Notes under the pieces: model-generated
What the model was told of the DNA's origin: nothing
What the model saw: only the letters and a program-made list of their open reading frames with translations
Database searches by the model: none
Shown here: positions 24,743-33,917 of the stretch, one piece after another
How positions within the stretch are numbered: the stretch's first letter is position 1
Layout of the letters: every line of letters starts with the position of its first letter
NCBI GenBank assembly: GCA_947452755.1
Contig: CANGDT010000003.1
Coordinates: forward strand, 1-37,073
Direction: 5' to 3'
DNA length: 37,073 nucleotides
From: Actinomycetota bacterium
GTDB taxonomy: Bacteria > Actinomycetota > Actinomycetes > S36-B12 > UBA5976
Position numbers and translations under genes: made by a program

Positions 24743-26755
24743 ATGATCACTTTGGCCGAAGTACTCGTAGGACCCGATCGCGTTCCAACAGCGATTGAGG
24801 CCGGAGCGAGCGCCTATGACGTCGTTGGCGACAAAGCTCGCAAGGTTGTGGTGGCCAGCGTCAACGGCACAACTGTCGACCTCAGCCATGAGTTACAGGA
24901 TGGCGACGTTGTAGAGCCAATCTTGATTAGTGATCCAATCGGCTTGTCCGTCATGCGCCACAGCGTTGCACACATCGTTGCGCAGGCAACACAGTCACTC
25001 TTTAGCGATGTGTACCTCGGAATCGGACCTCCAATCAAGGACGGATTTTTCTACGATTTCGGCACTGAGCGAACTTTCTCGCCAGATGACTTGGCAGCTA
25101 TCGAGACCCGGACTGCAGAAATCATCCAATCCGGTCAAAAGTTCACCCGCCGGGTCGTCACGCGTGACGAAGCACAAACTCAGCTCGCGCACGAGCCGTT
25201 CAAGCAGCGCCTTCTGACGGCCGACGACGCCGAAGTAATGAACGAAGACGTTATGGAAGTTGGCGGCGGCGAACTCACAATTTACGACAACATCGATTTA
25301 CGTAGTGGTGATCACAAATGGTGCGACCTGTGCCGAGGTCCGCACGTTCCAGATACTCGTTATCTAGATGCTCGCGCCATCAAGCTCACCCGCACGTCTG
25401 CGGCTTACTGGTTAGGCGACCAGCGCAACGAGTCCATGCAGCGTGTTTATGGAACCGCGTGGCCAACCAAGGATGACCTTAAGGCACATCTCACCATGCT
25501 CGAGGAAGCCGAGAAGCGTGACCATCGTCGACTAGGTGTTGACCTGGACTTGTTCAGTTTCCCCGATGAAATTGGTTCAGGCCTTGCGGTCTTCCATCCC
25601 AAGGGTGGCATTATTCGCCGCCAGATGGAGGATTACTCGCGAGTGCGCCACGAGAACGCCGGGTACGAGTTTGTTTACACACCCCACATCACCAAAGGCA
25701 CTCTATTTGAGACTTCAGGACACCTTGATTGGTACAAGGATGGAATGTTCCCAGCGATGCATCTCGATGAGGAACTACACGAGGACGGCACAGTAAAGCG
25801 TCAGGCGCAGGAGTATTACCTCAAGCCAATGAACTGTCCTTTCCATAACTTGATTTTCAAATCACGTAGTCGCTCTTACCGCGAATTGCCGCTTCGACTT
25901 TTTGAATTCGGTTCGGTCTACCGGTACGAGCGTTCAGGTGTTATCCACGGTTTGACCCGCGTTCGTGGAATGACGCAAGACGATGCGCACATTTACTGCA
26001 CACCGGAACAGATGCCTGGTGAATTGAAGAATCTACTGGGCTTTGTGTTGGATCTGTTGCGCGATTACGGATTGAATGATTTCTATCTTGAGCTCTCAAC
26101 TCGCAATCCTGAGAAGTCGATTGGCTCTGAAGAGGAATGGGAAGCAGCAACACAAGCGTTGGCAAGTGCTGCTGCAGACTCTGGTCTTGATCTTGTGCCT
26201 GATCCTGGCGGAGCTGCGTTCTACGGACCAAAGATTTCTGTGCAAGCTCGCGACGCCATTGGCCGCACTTGGCAAATGTCGACCATCCAGGTGGATTTCC
26301 AGTTGCCGAATCGATTTGATCTTGAGTTCCAAAATTCAGACGGAACCCGTGCACGCCCAGTGATGATTCACCGCGCGTTGTTCGGTTCAATCGAGCGTTT
26401 CTTCGGTGTGCTCTTGGAACACTACGCAGGTGCTTTCCCTCCATGGCTCGCTCCAACGCAAGTTGTCGGTATCCCTATTGCATCCGCCCATGTTGATTAC
26501 CTCGATGGTGTAGCAGTGCAACTTCGTGCTGCTGGCATACGAGTGGAAGTTGACGCTAGCGACGAGCGTATGCAGAAAAAGATCCGCACCGCACAAACTC
26601 AAAAGGTTCCGTTCATGTTGATTGCTGGCGATGAAGACATGGCTGCAGGTGCAGTTTCTTTCCGTTATCGCGACGGATCTCAGGAAAATGGTGTTCCAAT
26701 CGCTCAGGCAATTGCAAAGATTGCCGACATTGTTGCATCGCGCGAGCAGATTTAG
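24743..26755 (+). CDS. thrS: Threonyl-tRNA synthetase
   Basis: Class II aminoacyl-tRNA synthetase of about 670 residues. Order of domains: TGS domain (about 1-60), editing domain with [12 protein letters not shown] and the [10 protein letters not shown] zinc-like motif, catalytic core with the Zn-binding MNCPFH segment, motif 2 around [11 protein letters not shown], motif 3 region AFYGPKISV, and the anticodon-binding domain at the end ([20 protein letters not shown]). I prefer the ATG at 24743: earlier in-frame starts (ATG at 24671) would run into pabC by 17 nt and add an unrelated basic extension. Ribosome binding is weak (CAGG). The HIT gene follows after 7 nt. Confidence 0.95.
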   Translation: MITLAEVLVGPDRVPTAIEAGASAYDVVGDKARKVVVASVNGTTVDLSHELQDGDVVEPILISDPIGLSVMRHSVAHIVAQATQSLFSDVYLGIGPPIKDGFFYDFGTERTFSPDDLAAIETRTAEIIQSGQKFTRRVVTRDEAQTQLAHEPFKQRLLTADDAEVMNEDVMEVGGGELTIYDNIDLRSGDHKWCDLCRGPHVPDTRYLDARAIKLTRTSAAYWLGDQRNESMQRVYGTAWPTKDDLKAHLTMLEEAEKRDHRRLGVDLDLFSFPDEIGSGLAVFHPKGGIIRRQMEDYSRVRHENAGYEFVYTPHITKGTLFETSGHLDWYKDGMFPAMHLDEELHEDGTVKRQAQEYYLKPMNCPFHNLIFKSRSRSYRELPLRLFEFGSVYRYERSGVIHGLTRVRGMTQDDAHIYCTPEQMPGELKNLLGFVLDLLRDYGLNDFYLELSTRNPEKSIGSEEEWEAATQALASAAADSGLDLVPDPGGAAFYGPKISVQARDAIGRTWQMSTIQVDFQLPNRFDLEFQNSDGTRARPVMIHRALFGSIERFFGVLLEHYAGAFPPWLAPTQVVGIPIASAHVDYLDGVAVQLRAAGIRVEVDASDERMQKKIRTAQTQKVPFMLIAGDEDMAAGAVSFRYRDGSQENGVPIAQAIAKIADIVASREQI

Positions 26756-26762
26756 TCACGCT

Positions 26763-27275
26763 ATGAATGATGCGTCCAACGCACGCCCAAGTGCATGGGA
26801 TCGTATTTGGGCTCCGCATCGACGTGAATACATTGACAAATTTGCTGGTCGTTATAGCGACGGCGATTGCCCTTTCTGTTTAGGTGATGGCAACCAAGAA
26901 CTCGTCGTTCATCGCGGCGAACTTGCCTACGTTTTGCTCAACCTCTACCCGTACAACGCTGGACATGTGCTGATCTGCCCCTATCGCCACGTGCCTCTTT
27001 ATGACGAATTGACCGTGGTGGAGCGTCACGAGATTGCCGAGCTGACTGGAAGCGCAATGCGAACCTTGCGCAAGGCGAGTGGCTGTGAAGGCTTCAACAT
27101 TGGCATGAATCAGGGCGCGATTGCCGGTGCTGGCGTTGCTGGTCACTTACACCAGCATGTAGTTCCAAGGTGGGCTGCCGACATTAATTTCATGCCGATC
27201 ATTGCAGGCACAAAGGTTATGCCCGAAATGCTTGAGGACACCCGTGCGTTGCTATCAGAACTCTGGTGCGAATAA
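26763..27275 (+). CDS. HIT-family AP4A phosphorylase-like protein (Rv2613c-like)
   Basis: A 170-residue protein with CPFC (36-39) near the N-terminus, the NLYPYNAGHVLICPYRHV segment (about 60-77) and the HIT catalytic triad motif HLHQH (128-132) followed by VVPRW. The pattern matches the actinobacterial diadenosine tetraphosphate phosphorylase Rv2613c, also located between thrS and pgsA. AP4A is a by-product of aminoacyl-tRNA synthetases, so coupling to thrS (7 nt apart) is sensible. I chose the ATG at 26763 just after the thrS stop. Its last 21 nt overlap the end of the convergent pseudo-GTPase gene. Confidence 0.88.
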   Translation: MNDASNARPSAWDRIWAPHRREYIDKFAGRYSDGDCPFCLGDGNQELVVHRGELAYVLLNLYPYNAGHVLICPYRHVPLYDELTVVERHEIAELTGSAMRTLRKASGCEGFNIGMNQGAIAGAGVAGHLHQHVVPRWAADINFMPIIAGTKVMPEMLEDTRALLSELWCE

Positions 27276-28202
27276 CTTCGACATCTGACCGGATTCTGTG
27301 AATGTGTGACCGGGCGCAGCTGAACCGCAGGCAACTAGGCAAGGTGTGTCGAATTCGAACGAACATGTGCATTGCAGTTCGTGAGTGTGTGGTCCCCACG
27401 TCCGCGCTAGTCCAGCGGAAATGCCCAAACCAACGCGAGTTGGCGAATTGCTAGCGTCGCTGATAACTCCTTGTGAGTCGACACTGGGAATCCATCTCGG
27501 CTTTCGCGCTGCGAGCCACTCGCGCAATACAGGAACTCCGACGCCGTTATCGATAGCAGTCACTGCGACGATGTCGTCCGCCAAGAAGGCGCGTTCCAAA
27601 CCAGGCGTATTAGTTGGCATCCCAGCGATTAATGCTTCGATGAGTGCTTCACCTTCACTGAAGTGTGTCAATGTTTCGACAAGATCTTCGCGTCGCTCGA
27701 AAGTAAGTTGCATGTGTTCGGGATCGCCCGGTCGTGACATGAATCCGTTTGCGTCACGCGCAAGAATCTGCCCAGTCAAAATATCGAATTGTCCGACCAG
27801 CGTCGATTCGTCATCCGAAACAATAGGCATGTGACGAACAAGGATGTCGTCATCCAGAACGCGCTCAGCAATTGCCACAACTTCGTCGAAATCTGCTCTA
27901 GTTCCCACGCTATTCACCGACAGCACCCCACGCGGGATGCTCGAGTCACATGCCTTGGACCACAGGTTCATTTGCACAGGGGATAGACCAGTCAGACCAT
28001 CGACTATCACGAGCGCTGCATCACAAGCTTCAAGAACCAAGAAGTCATCCTGTGAGGTCAGACAAATGAAGGTTATTTCCGATTCTGCGAGCCGAACGTG
28101 AAACACCTGCGGTGAGTGCAAAGCAACATTGTCGGCAACCAAAGGTCCAATGACTGCGGGGTCATGGTGATCTTGGGCTAACAGGCCCACCAGAAGGTTC
28201 AT
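27255..28202 (-). CDS. EF-G-like pseudo-GTPase domain protein, degenerate, unknown function
   Basis: A 315-residue protein with no intact catalytic motif. Residues about 43-240 align by eye with the GTPase (G and G') domain of EF-G and EF-G2: CDAALVIVDGLTGLSPVQMNLW (60-81) matches the ADAALFVVSAVDGV...LW region, RADFDEVVAIAERVL (102-116), DILTGQIL (140-147), DPEHMQLTFERREDLVETL (160-178) and the G5-like VTAIDNGVGVPVLREWL (214-230) follow in the right order. The P-loop (G1) is missing because the N-terminus is shortened, the DTPG (G3) position reads LTSQ (48-51), and NKxD (G4) reads NSVG (97-100). EF-G domains II-V are absent; the last 80 residues are not recognisable. The frame is intact. It lies antisense between the HIT gene and pgsA. 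A decayed or repurposed EF-G2 paralogue is inferred. Confidence 0.7.
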   Translation of the reverse strand: MNLLVGLLAQDHHDPAVIGPLVADNVALHSPQVFHVRLAESEITFICLTSQDDFLVLEACDAALVIVDGLTGLSPVQMNLWSKACDSSIPRGVLSVNSVGTRADFDEVVAIAERVLDDDILVRHMPIVSDDESTLVGQFDILTGQILARDANGFMSRPGDPEHMQLTFERREDLVETLTHFSEGEALIEALIAGMPTNTPGLERAFLADDIVAVTAIDNGVGVPVLREWLAARKPRWIPSVDSQGVISDASNSPTRVGLGISAGLARTWGPHTHELQCTCSFEFDTPCLVACGSAAPGHTFTESGQMSKLFAPEF

Positions 28203-28212
28203 GTGCTCTCAC

Positions 28213-28249
28213 TTACCACGTTGGTCATTCAGTAACATCTAGTTACCAC
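28213..28249. repeat. Direct TTACCAC repeat and GTAAC-N5-GTTAC inverted repeat in divergent promoter region
   Basis: TTACCAC occurs at 28213-28219 and 28243-28249, start to start exactly 30 bp (about three helical turns), and GTAAC (28232-28236) with GTTAC (28242-28246) forms an inverted repeat with a 5-nt spacer. All lie in the 84-bp gap between the pseudo-GTPase start and the pgsA GTG. They could form an operator or overlap promoters (TAACAT at 28233-28238 is a -10-like box). Short repeats can arise by chance, so this is tentative. Confidence 0.35.
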
Positions 28250-28286
28250 TAGGAATGCTAGCGGCAGTTGAGAAGGGATCGAGTCG

Positions 28287-28886
28287 GTGCTTGATAACGC
28301 TGAATCGCGCGCACGCATCTCTGGTCTCGTTGATCCAGTTGCCCGGAAACTTATTTCGTTTGGTGTGAGTCCAGATGCCGTTACTTGGGCTGGTGCAATC
28401 GGAAGCGTTCTGACGTCCGCGATTTTCATTGCACATGGTCGATTCCTGCTTGGCGCGCTCATCCTTGGGGTTTTTTCGCTTTCTGATCTTCTTGACGGAA
28501 CCATGGCGCGAATGCAGAACCGTGCAGGGTCCTGGGGCGCATTCTTAGATTCGACACTCGACCGCGTATCTGACTCTGCAGTGATCTGCGCTCTCATCGT
28601 GTGGTTCGCGAACTCAAAGTCATCATTGATGGTTGCGGTAGCTTCGTTGGCATTGGTGACTGGTTTTCTTACCTCTTACATCCGAGCTCGCGCCGAAGCG
28701 GTTGGCGTCGAATGCAAAGTCGGTTTCGCGGAACGGGCTGAACGTTCCTTGCTGATTTGGATGGGCATGCTTCTCGCAGGATTAGGCGTCCCAGTTTTAT
28801 CTGCAACAGTGTGCCTTCTAGTGATTGCATCAACTATCACGGTTGCCCAACGCATGATGTTTGTGCGAAAACAGCTATCGTTATGA
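28287..28886 (+). CDS. pgsA: CDP-alcohol phosphatidyltransferase, phosphatidylinositol phosphate synthase type
   Basis: A 199-residue membrane enzyme with six predicted helices. The full CDP-alcohol phosphatidyltransferase signature is present: D67-x2-D70-G71-x2-A74-R75-x8-G84-x3-D88-x3-D92. Actinobacterial PgsA joins CDP-diacylglycerol to inositol 1-phosphate, producing phosphatidylinositol phosphate, the root of phosphatidylinositol and PIMs. The neighbours (acyltransferase, pimA) support this over phosphatidylglycerol phosphate synthesis. The GTG at 28287 follows GAGAAGGGA by about 9 nt. It overlaps the acyltransferase gene by 4 nt (ATGA). Confidence 0.92.
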   Translation: MLDNAESRARISGLVDPVARKLISFGVSPDAVTWAGAIGSVLTSAIFIAHGRFLLGALILGVFSLSDLLDGTMARMQNRAGSWGAFLDSTLDRVSDSAVICALIVWFANSKSSLMVAVASLALVTGFLTSYIRARAEAVGVECKVGFAERAERSLLIWMGMLLAGLGVPVLSATVCLLVIASTITVAQRMMFVRKQLSL

Positions 28887-29797
28887 AACTTAAAGATCGA
28901 GCAATAGACGCGGGGTACTGGCTCGGATGGAATGTCCTGTGGACATTGCCAACTCCAATTGCACGATGGCTCTTCGACCGAATTGCCGTTGTGTCGCTAC
29001 GTATGCGTGTCAAAGGCGTTCGTCAGCTGGAATTGAATCTTTCTAGGGTGTTAAACGTGGAACCTTCTGATGAAGTAGTGCGCGAAGTAAGTCGCAAGGC
29101 TATGCGTTCGTACATGCGTTACTACTGTGAAACTTTTTTACTACCGCGATGGTCTGATGAAGAGCTGCTTGCTCGGGTTCGTGTGGAAAACATCGAACCA
29201 ATCCAGAAGGCTCTGAGTGAAGGTGGGGTCATTCTGACACTTCCTCATTCAGGAAACTGGGATCATGCTGGTGCGTGGGCAGCCGTGTACTTCGGTTCTA
29301 TGTGCACGGTTGCTGAACGCCTGCGCCCAGAGGGTGTGTTTCAAAAGTTTTTGAAAATGCGCACAGGTCGCGGCATGACCATCATGCCCCTCACGGGCGA
29401 AGGTGGAACATATGAATACCTGCGAAATAACGTCAACGAGGGTCGACTCGTCGCGCTTCTGGGCGACAGGGACGTTGCAAAGAATGGAATGGGCAACCAA
29501 TTTTTTGGGCACCGCGCTTCACTGCCTATTGGTGCCGCTGTTTTGGCAATAGATACAGGGCGGCCATTGTTTACCTGCTCCGCGTGGTACGACAGCGAGC
29601 AATTGGTGATCACATTCGATGATGAAGTTCAATTTCCTATTAGTGAAGTAACTGGTCGCGAAAGATTGCGCAAGGCACAAGAGATCACCGCGCAAGTTGC
29701 AACACGATTCGAGACGCATTTGCGACGACACCCTGATAACTGGCACCAACTCCAGCCCGTGTGGAGCGATCTGGTCGCCGACGGGACAAAGTCATGA
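28883..29797 (+). CDS. PatA/LpxL-type lysophospholipid acyltransferase (PIM acyltransferase, Rv2611c-like)
   Basis: A 304-residue acyltransferase of the HtrB/LpxL superfamily. The catalytic HxxxxD motif is H122-SGNW-D127 in LPHSGNWDHAG, followed by AERLRPEGVFQKF and the second motif ALLGDRDVAKNGMGNQFFG, then a GAAVLAIDTGRP strand. In mycobacteria this position encodes the acyltransferase that acylates the mannose of phosphatidylinositol mannoside. An N-terminal hydrophobic stretch (WNVLWTLPTPIARWLF) suggests membrane association. ATGA overlaps at both ends show tight coupling with pgsA and pimA. Confidence 0.9.
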   Translation: MKLKDRAIDAGYWLGWNVLWTLPTPIARWLFDRIAVVSLRMRVKGVRQLELNLSRVLNVEPSDEVVREVSRKAMRSYMRYYCETFLLPRWSDEELLARVRVENIEPIQKALSEGGVILTLPHSGNWDHAGAWAAVYFGSMCTVAERLRPEGVFQKFLKMRTGRGMTIMPLTGEGGTYEYLRNNVNEGRLVALLGDRDVAKNGMGNQFFGHRASLPIGAAVLAIDTGRPLFTCSAWYDSEQLVITFDDEVQFPISEVTGRERLRKAQEITAQVATRFETHLRRHPDNWHQLQPVWSDLVADGTKS

Positions 29798-30984
29798 AGG
29801 TCGGAATTGTCTGTCCGTACGCATGGGATGTACCAGGTGGTGTATCCGCACATGTACATGACCTAGCAATTGCACTTCAGCGACAAGGTCACACAGTGAG
29901 CGTTCTTGCCCCGGCCAGCGATGATGCGGTCTTGCCGGAATTCGTCACGAGTACAGGAACACCTCGCGCCGTGCGATACAACGGTTCAGTTGCGCGGTTG
30001 AGTTTTGGGCCTGTGACCGCACGCAAAGTTTCAAAGTGGATCGCGGATGGCGACTTCGATGTGTTGCATGTACACGAGCCGTTGGCACCGAGCCTTTCGG
30101 TACTTGCTTGCTGGGCCGCGCGAGGCCCAATTGTGGCCACGTGGCATGCCAGCTACGAGCGCAGCCGCATGCTTTTGAGTCTTGCCAAGTTGGCGCAAAC
30201 TGCGATGGAAAAAGTGTCGGCACGAATTGCAGTGAGCGAGGCCGCCAGAACAACACTTGTCGAACATGTAGGTGGCGATGCCGTCATCATCCCTAACGGA
30301 GTCGATACGCAATCATTCGCTGGCGCCAAGGCAATGCCCGGTTGGCCTGGCGACGGCAAGTCATTGGTGTTCCTAGGGCGAGTCGATGAACCTCGTAAAG
30401 GGCTTGCAATTCTTCTCCAGGCAATGCCTCAAATCCTGAGCGCGTACCCGCAGCTTCGACTCTTAGTCGCAGGCCCCGGTGATTCAGAGGCGGCACTCGA
30501 AGACGCTCCACAACTTGTGCGTGATGCCACCACATTCCTCGGTCTTATTGACGCCGAGGAAAAGGGGAATGTTCTAGCGTCAGGTTCGATTTACGTGGCA
30601 CCAAATACCGGAGGAGAGTCTTTTGGAATTGTGTTGCTTGAAGCCATGGCCTCTGGAGTGCCAGTTGTTGCCAGTAACTTGGAAGCCTTCGAACGCGTAC
30701 TCAACTACGGTCAAGCAGGGCGCACCTTTGCGAACGAGAACCCTGACGCGCTTGCCCAAGTGATTGTCAACCTGCTGGCAGATGACAACGAACAACAACG
30801 GCTAGTCACAGCTGGGCATACCCGCGCCAAAGAGTTCGACTGGGAAAGTGTTGCCGCACGTATTGTCGATGTTTATGAATCAGTTCGAGTTCCAGGCATG
30901 CATGTTGAGCCCGATCTGGCCGGACAAATGATGGGACGTTTTGCAAAAGTCCTGCCATTTGAACTGAATCGAGATGAGTCATGA
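29794..30984 (+). CDS. pimA: Phosphatidylinositol alpha-mannosyltransferase
   Basis: GT4-family GT-B glycosyltransferase of 396 residues. The N-terminal fold has MKVGIVCPYAWDVPGGVSAH (GG at 15-16 for the GDP/phosphoinositide site), a linker with HVHEPLAPSL, and the C-terminal fold contains FLGRVDEPRKGL and the donor motif GGESFGIVLLEAMASGVPVV (EX7E). It transfers the first mannose from GDP-mannose to phosphatidylinositol on the inner membrane face. Family, length and position after pgsA and the acyltransferase all agree. It overlaps the next gene by 4 nt. Confidence 0.93.
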   Translation: MKVGIVCPYAWDVPGGVSAHVHDLAIALQRQGHTVSVLAPASDDAVLPEFVTSTGTPRAVRYNGSVARLSFGPVTARKVSKWIADGDFDVLHVHEPLAPSLSVLACWAARGPIVATWHASYERSRMLLSLAKLAQTAMEKVSARIAVSEAARTTLVEHVGGDAVIIPNGVDTQSFAGAKAMPGWPGDGKSLVFLGRVDEPRKGLAILLQAMPQILSAYPQLRLLVAGPGDSEAALEDAPQLVRDATTFLGLIDAEEKGNVLASGSIYVAPNTGGESFGIVLLEAMASGVPVVASNLEAFERVLNYGQAGRTFANENPDALAQVIVNLLADDNEQQRLVTAGHTRAKEFDWESVAARIVDVYESVRVPGMHVEPDLAGQMMGRFAKVLPFELNRDES

Positions 30985-31523
30985 CTGACGACCGATGGAT
31001 CTTTGTTGCAATGCTCGTCATCGGAGTGTGGTACCTGTCGCACCAAGCAGGACGCCTCGACCGTTTACATCACCGCATAGATGTTGCGATGGTCTCACTC
31101 GATGCACTCTTGATTCGTCGAGCAGCCATCGTGGCGGAACTTGCTGCAGCAGAAACAGTTGATGTCTTAACCGCGGCACTCTTCCTAGATGCGGCACACG
31201 AAGTTCTCTCCTTCGAGGGGGAGTTCTCAAATGCACGCATCGAACTTGAGAACGACCTTTCACTCGTTGTTAGTGACGCGTTCTCAACCACGGACGATGT
31301 CGAAGCCATCAACTCAGCACCAGCCGCATCATTACTGCTCAACGAATTCGTACAAGTAGTAAAGAGAATCCAACTCAGTCGCCGGTTCTACGCCGAGGCA
31401 GTCACAGCCTGCATCAATCTGCGTCGACAAAGAGCTATACGTCTATTCCGATTAGCCGGACACGCACCAATGCCCAAGACCCTTGATTTCGATGATTCTT
31501 TGCCATTTGGCCTACGCGAATAG
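30981..31523 (+). CDS. LemA-like membrane-anchored protein
   Basis: A 180-residue protein with one N-terminal membrane helix (about residues 6-22, WIFVAMLVIGVWYLS) and a helical cytoplasmic or periplasmic body. The pattern IDVAMVSLDALLIRRAAIVAEL and the late segment LSRRFYAEAVTACINLRRQR resemble LemA-family coiled helices (RRYYNDAV-like). The C-terminus is FDDSLPFGLRE. Function of LemA is unknown. In Streptomyces a similar gene follows pimA, while mycobacteria have a Nudix gene there. Translationally coupled to pimA (ATGA). The assignment is moderate. Confidence 0.72.
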   Translation: MTDDRWIFVAMLVIGVWYLSHQAGRLDRLHHRIDVAMVSLDALLIRRAAIVAELAAAETVDVLTAALFLDAAHEVLSFEGEFSNARIELENDLSLVVSDAFSTTDDVEAINSAPAASLLLNEFVQVVKRIQLSRRFYAEAVTACINLRRQRAIRLFRLAGHAPMPKTLDFDDSLPFGLRE

Positions 31524-31542
31524 CGCAAAGCCGAATAGTGAC

Positions 31543-31548
31543 TAGACT
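31543..31548 (+). promoter_or_regulatory. Candidate -10 box for pdxS
   Basis: TAGACT, a strong -10 match, ends 48 nt before the pdxS ATG (31597). The leader has an AAGAGGG ribosome binding site. No -35 box is evident, and no PLP or other riboswitch fold is recognisable. Confidence 0.5.
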
Positions 31549-31596
31549 CGTCACAGCAGTTCCGAATACCGTAAAACACACCAACAAGAGGGCCTC

Positions 31597-32496
31597 ATGT
31601 CAACTGAGTCAACAGCAGTAACAGGTACAAATCGCGTCAAGCGCGGCATGGCAGACATGCTCAAAGGCGGCGTCATCATGGACGTTGTCGACGCAACACA
31701 GGCAAAGATTGCCGAAGATGCCGGTGCGGTTGCAGTAATGGCACTAGAACGCGTCCCCGCAGACATTCGTGCGCAAGGTGGCGTTGCACGCATGTCTGAT
31801 CCAGACATGATTCAGGGAATCATCGAAGCAGTGTCCATTCCAGTTATGGCGAAGGCACGCATCGGTCACTTTGTAGAAGCTCAGGTCATCCAGAGTCTCG
31901 GTGTTGACTACATTGACGAGTCCGAAGTGTTGACGCCGGCTGACTACGCACACCACATTGACAAGTGGAACTTCACAGTTCCTTTCGTCTGTGGGGCAAC
32001 AAATCTTGGCGAAGCACTTCGTCGCATCACTGAAGGCGCTGCCATGATTCGCTCAAAAGGCGAAGCAGGAACTGGCGACGTTTCAAACGCAACAACGCAC
32101 ATGCGTGCAATCCGCGGAGAAATTCGTCGCTTGTCATCCATGTCGAAGGATGAACTTTACGTTGCCGCAAAGGAATTGCAAGCACCATACGATCTCGTGT
32201 GCGAAGTGGCTGAAAAGGGTGCACTTCCAGTCGTACTTTTCACAGCAGGCGGAATTGCCACACCAGCTGATGCTGCGATGATGATGCAACTTGGTGCAGA
32301 CGGCGTATTTGTCGGTTCAGGTATCTTCAAATCAGGCAATCCAGAAAAGCGTGCGAAGGCAGTTGTTCAGGCAACAATGCACTTCGATAATCCTGATGTG
32401 ATTGCAAACGTGTCACGCGGTCTTGGCGAAGCAATGGTCGGCATCAACGTAGCTGACATTCCTGTCCCACATCGCTTGGCTGATCGCGGCTGGTAG
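31597..32496 (+). CDS. pdxS: Pyridoxal 5'-phosphate synthase lyase subunit PdxS
   Basis: Synthase subunit of the R5P-dependent PLP pathway, 299 residues. It contains [20 protein letters not shown] (24-43) with D29, the imine-forming K86 in [30 protein letters not shown], and the second lysine region [16 protein letters not shown]. It makes PLP from ribose 5-phosphate, glyceraldehyde 3-phosphate and ammonia delivered by PdxT. The beta-barrel part is complete; the C-terminus is normal. The pdxT start follows 2 nt after the stop, so the pair is co-expressed. Confidence 0.97.
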   Translation: MSTESTAVTGTNRVKRGMADMLKGGVIMDVVDATQAKIAEDAGAVAVMALERVPADIRAQGGVARMSDPDMIQGIIEAVSIPVMAKARIGHFVEAQVIQSLGVDYIDESEVLTPADYAHHIDKWNFTVPFVCGATNLGEALRRITEGAAMIRSKGEAGTGDVSNATTHMRAIRGEIRRLSSMSKDELYVAAKELQAPYDLVCEVAEKGALPVVLFTAGGIATPADAAMMMQLGADGVFVGSGIFKSGNPEKRAKAVVQATMHFDNPDVIANVSRGLGEAMVGINVADIPVPHRLADRGW

Positions 32497-32498
32497 TC

Positions 32499-33104
32499 AT
32501 GACCCCAACTATTGGGGTGCTTGCTATCCAGGGTGATGTTCGCGAGCACATACTTAGTCTCGAACATTCCGGCGCCAAGGCTGTTCCAGTCAAAACGCCT
32601 GACGCTTTGTCAGGGATTCACGGTCTTGTCATTCCCGGTGGGGAATCGACGACTATGAGCATCTTGGCAGTTATCAATAATCTGCTTGAGCCTCTACGTG
32701 CACTTCGTAGTGAGATTCCAATGTACGGATCGTGTGCTGGCCTGATTATGTTGGCAGACGAGATTTTGGATGGTCGCTCGGACCAACAAACCATTGGCGG
32801 TCTCGATATCACTGCGCGCAGAAATGCCTTTGGTCGCCAAGTTGACTCTTTCGAAATTGACCTGCCGATTCCAGTTCTCGGTTCTGATCCGTTCCACGCA
32901 GTGTTCATTCGCGCACCCTTAGTGGAGCGGATTGGACCGAACGTAGAAGTCTTAGCTCACATTCCAGCCGGTTTATACGGTGACGACCAGGATCGTGTAG
33001 TTGCAGTCCAGCAGGGTAATCTTCTAGCAACGTCTTTTCATCCCGAAATTGTGGATGATTATCGTTTTCATAAGCACTTCGTAGAGATGGTGAAATCAGC
33101 ATGA
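32499..33104 (+). CDS. pdxT: Pyridoxal 5'-phosphate synthase glutaminase subunit PdxT
   Basis: Class I glutamine amidotransferase of 201 residues feeding ammonia to PdxS. The N-terminal [13 protein letters not shown] and PGGESTTM segments are diagnostic; the catalytic triad is C79 (GSCAGLIML) with H181 and E183 (SFHPEI). It follows pdxS by 2 nt and overlaps yebC by 4 nt (ATGA). Confidence 0.97.
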   Translation: MTPTIGVLAIQGDVREHILSLEHSGAKAVPVKTPDALSGIHGLVIPGGESTTMSILAVINNLLEPLRALRSEIPMYGSCAGLIMLADEILDGRSDQQTIGGLDITARRNAFGRQVDSFEIDLPIPVLGSDPFHAVFIRAPLVERIGPNVEVLAHIPAGLYGDDQDRVVAVQQGNLLATSFHPEIVDDYRFHKHFVEMVKSA

Positions 33105-33853
33105 GTGGCCATTCCAAATGGGCAACAACTAAGCACAAAAAAGCCGTAATTGATTCTCGGCGTGGAAAGTTGTTTGCAAAACTCATAAAAAACATTGAAG
33201 TTGCGGCCCGTGTTGGCGGTGGCGATCCTGCTGCTAATCCAACTCTTTACGATGCCATCACGAAGGCAAAAAAGAGTTCTGTTCCTAACGACAACATTGA
33301 TCGTGCTGTTAAACGTGGCTCAGGTGCTGAAGCTGGAGGCGCTGACTACCAGACCATCATGTACGAAGGTTATGGTCCAAATGGCGTAGCAATCTTGATT
33401 GAGTGTTTGTCAGACAACCGCAATCGTGCCGCATCGGATGTTCGAGTCGCGGTGACTCGCAATCACGGAACGATGGCTGATCCTGGCTCGGTTTCATACT
33501 TGTTCGAACGCAAAGGTGTCGTCATAGTGTCTGAAGGAGCATCAGACGAAGACACCATCCTGGAAACAGTTCTTGATGCTGGGGCTCAAGAAGTCAATTC
33601 GCTCGGTGGTCCAACGGAAATCATCTGTGAAGCGTCCGACATCGTGGCTGTGCGCACGGCACTTCAGAACGCGGGAATTGAATACGACTCGGCAGAATCA
33701 GCCTTCATGCCGAGCATGTCCATCCCAGTGGACGTTGACACCGCACGCAAAGTCTTTGTACTGATTGAGGCACTTGAAGATGTTGATGACGTCCAGAATG
33801 TGTTCACAAACATTGACATTTCAGACGACGTCCTAGCTGAACTTGACGCATAA
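33101..33853 (+). CDS. yebC: YebC/TACO1-family protein
   Basis: A 250-residue protein of the YebC/PmpR/TACO1 family. The N-terminus [15 protein letters not shown], then [17 protein letters not shown] and [14 protein letters not shown], and the acidic late domain are characteristic. Family members act as transcription regulators or as translation factors that help ribosomes through proline stretches; TACO1 is mitochondrial. It lies directly upstream of ruvC in many bacteria, as here. Confidence 0.95.
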   Translation: MSGHSKWATTKHKKAVIDSRRGKLFAKLIKNIEVAARVGGGDPAANPTLYDAITKAKKSSVPNDNIDRAVKRGSGAEAGGADYQTIMYEGYGPNGVAILIECLSDNRNRAASDVRVAVTRNHGTMADPGSVSYLFERKGVVIVSEGASDEDTILETVLDAGAQEVNSLGGPTEIICEASDIVAVRTALQNAGIEYDSAESAFMPSMSIPVDVDTARKVFVLIEALEDVDDVQNVFTNIDISDDVLAELDA

Positions 33854-33887
33854 GCGTTCAATCGCGGGCTTTTGGCCAGTTATGTAT

Positions 33888-33893
33888 TAGGCT
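33888..33893 (+). promoter_or_regulatory. Candidate -10 box for ruvC
   Basis: TAGGCT about 24 nt before the ruvC ATG. The start is also supported by a GGAGG ribosome binding site at 33909-33913, 4 nt from the ATG at 33918. No SOS box (LexA site, GAAC-N4-GTTC in actinobacteria) is seen in the 64-nt gap. Confidence 0.4.
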
Positions 33894-33917
33894 TTCGAAC
33901 AGATGTTCGGAGGAATT

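Noticed and set aside
27255-28202. Calling the gene a functional elongation factor G
   Set aside because: The length is under half of EF-G and the G1, G3 and G4 motifs are missing, so only a degenerate EF-G-like domain can be supported.
33854-33917. LexA (SOS) box upstream of ruvC
   Set aside because: No GAAC-N4-GTTC-like site is present in the gap; a lone CGAAC at 33896-33900 has no partner half-site.
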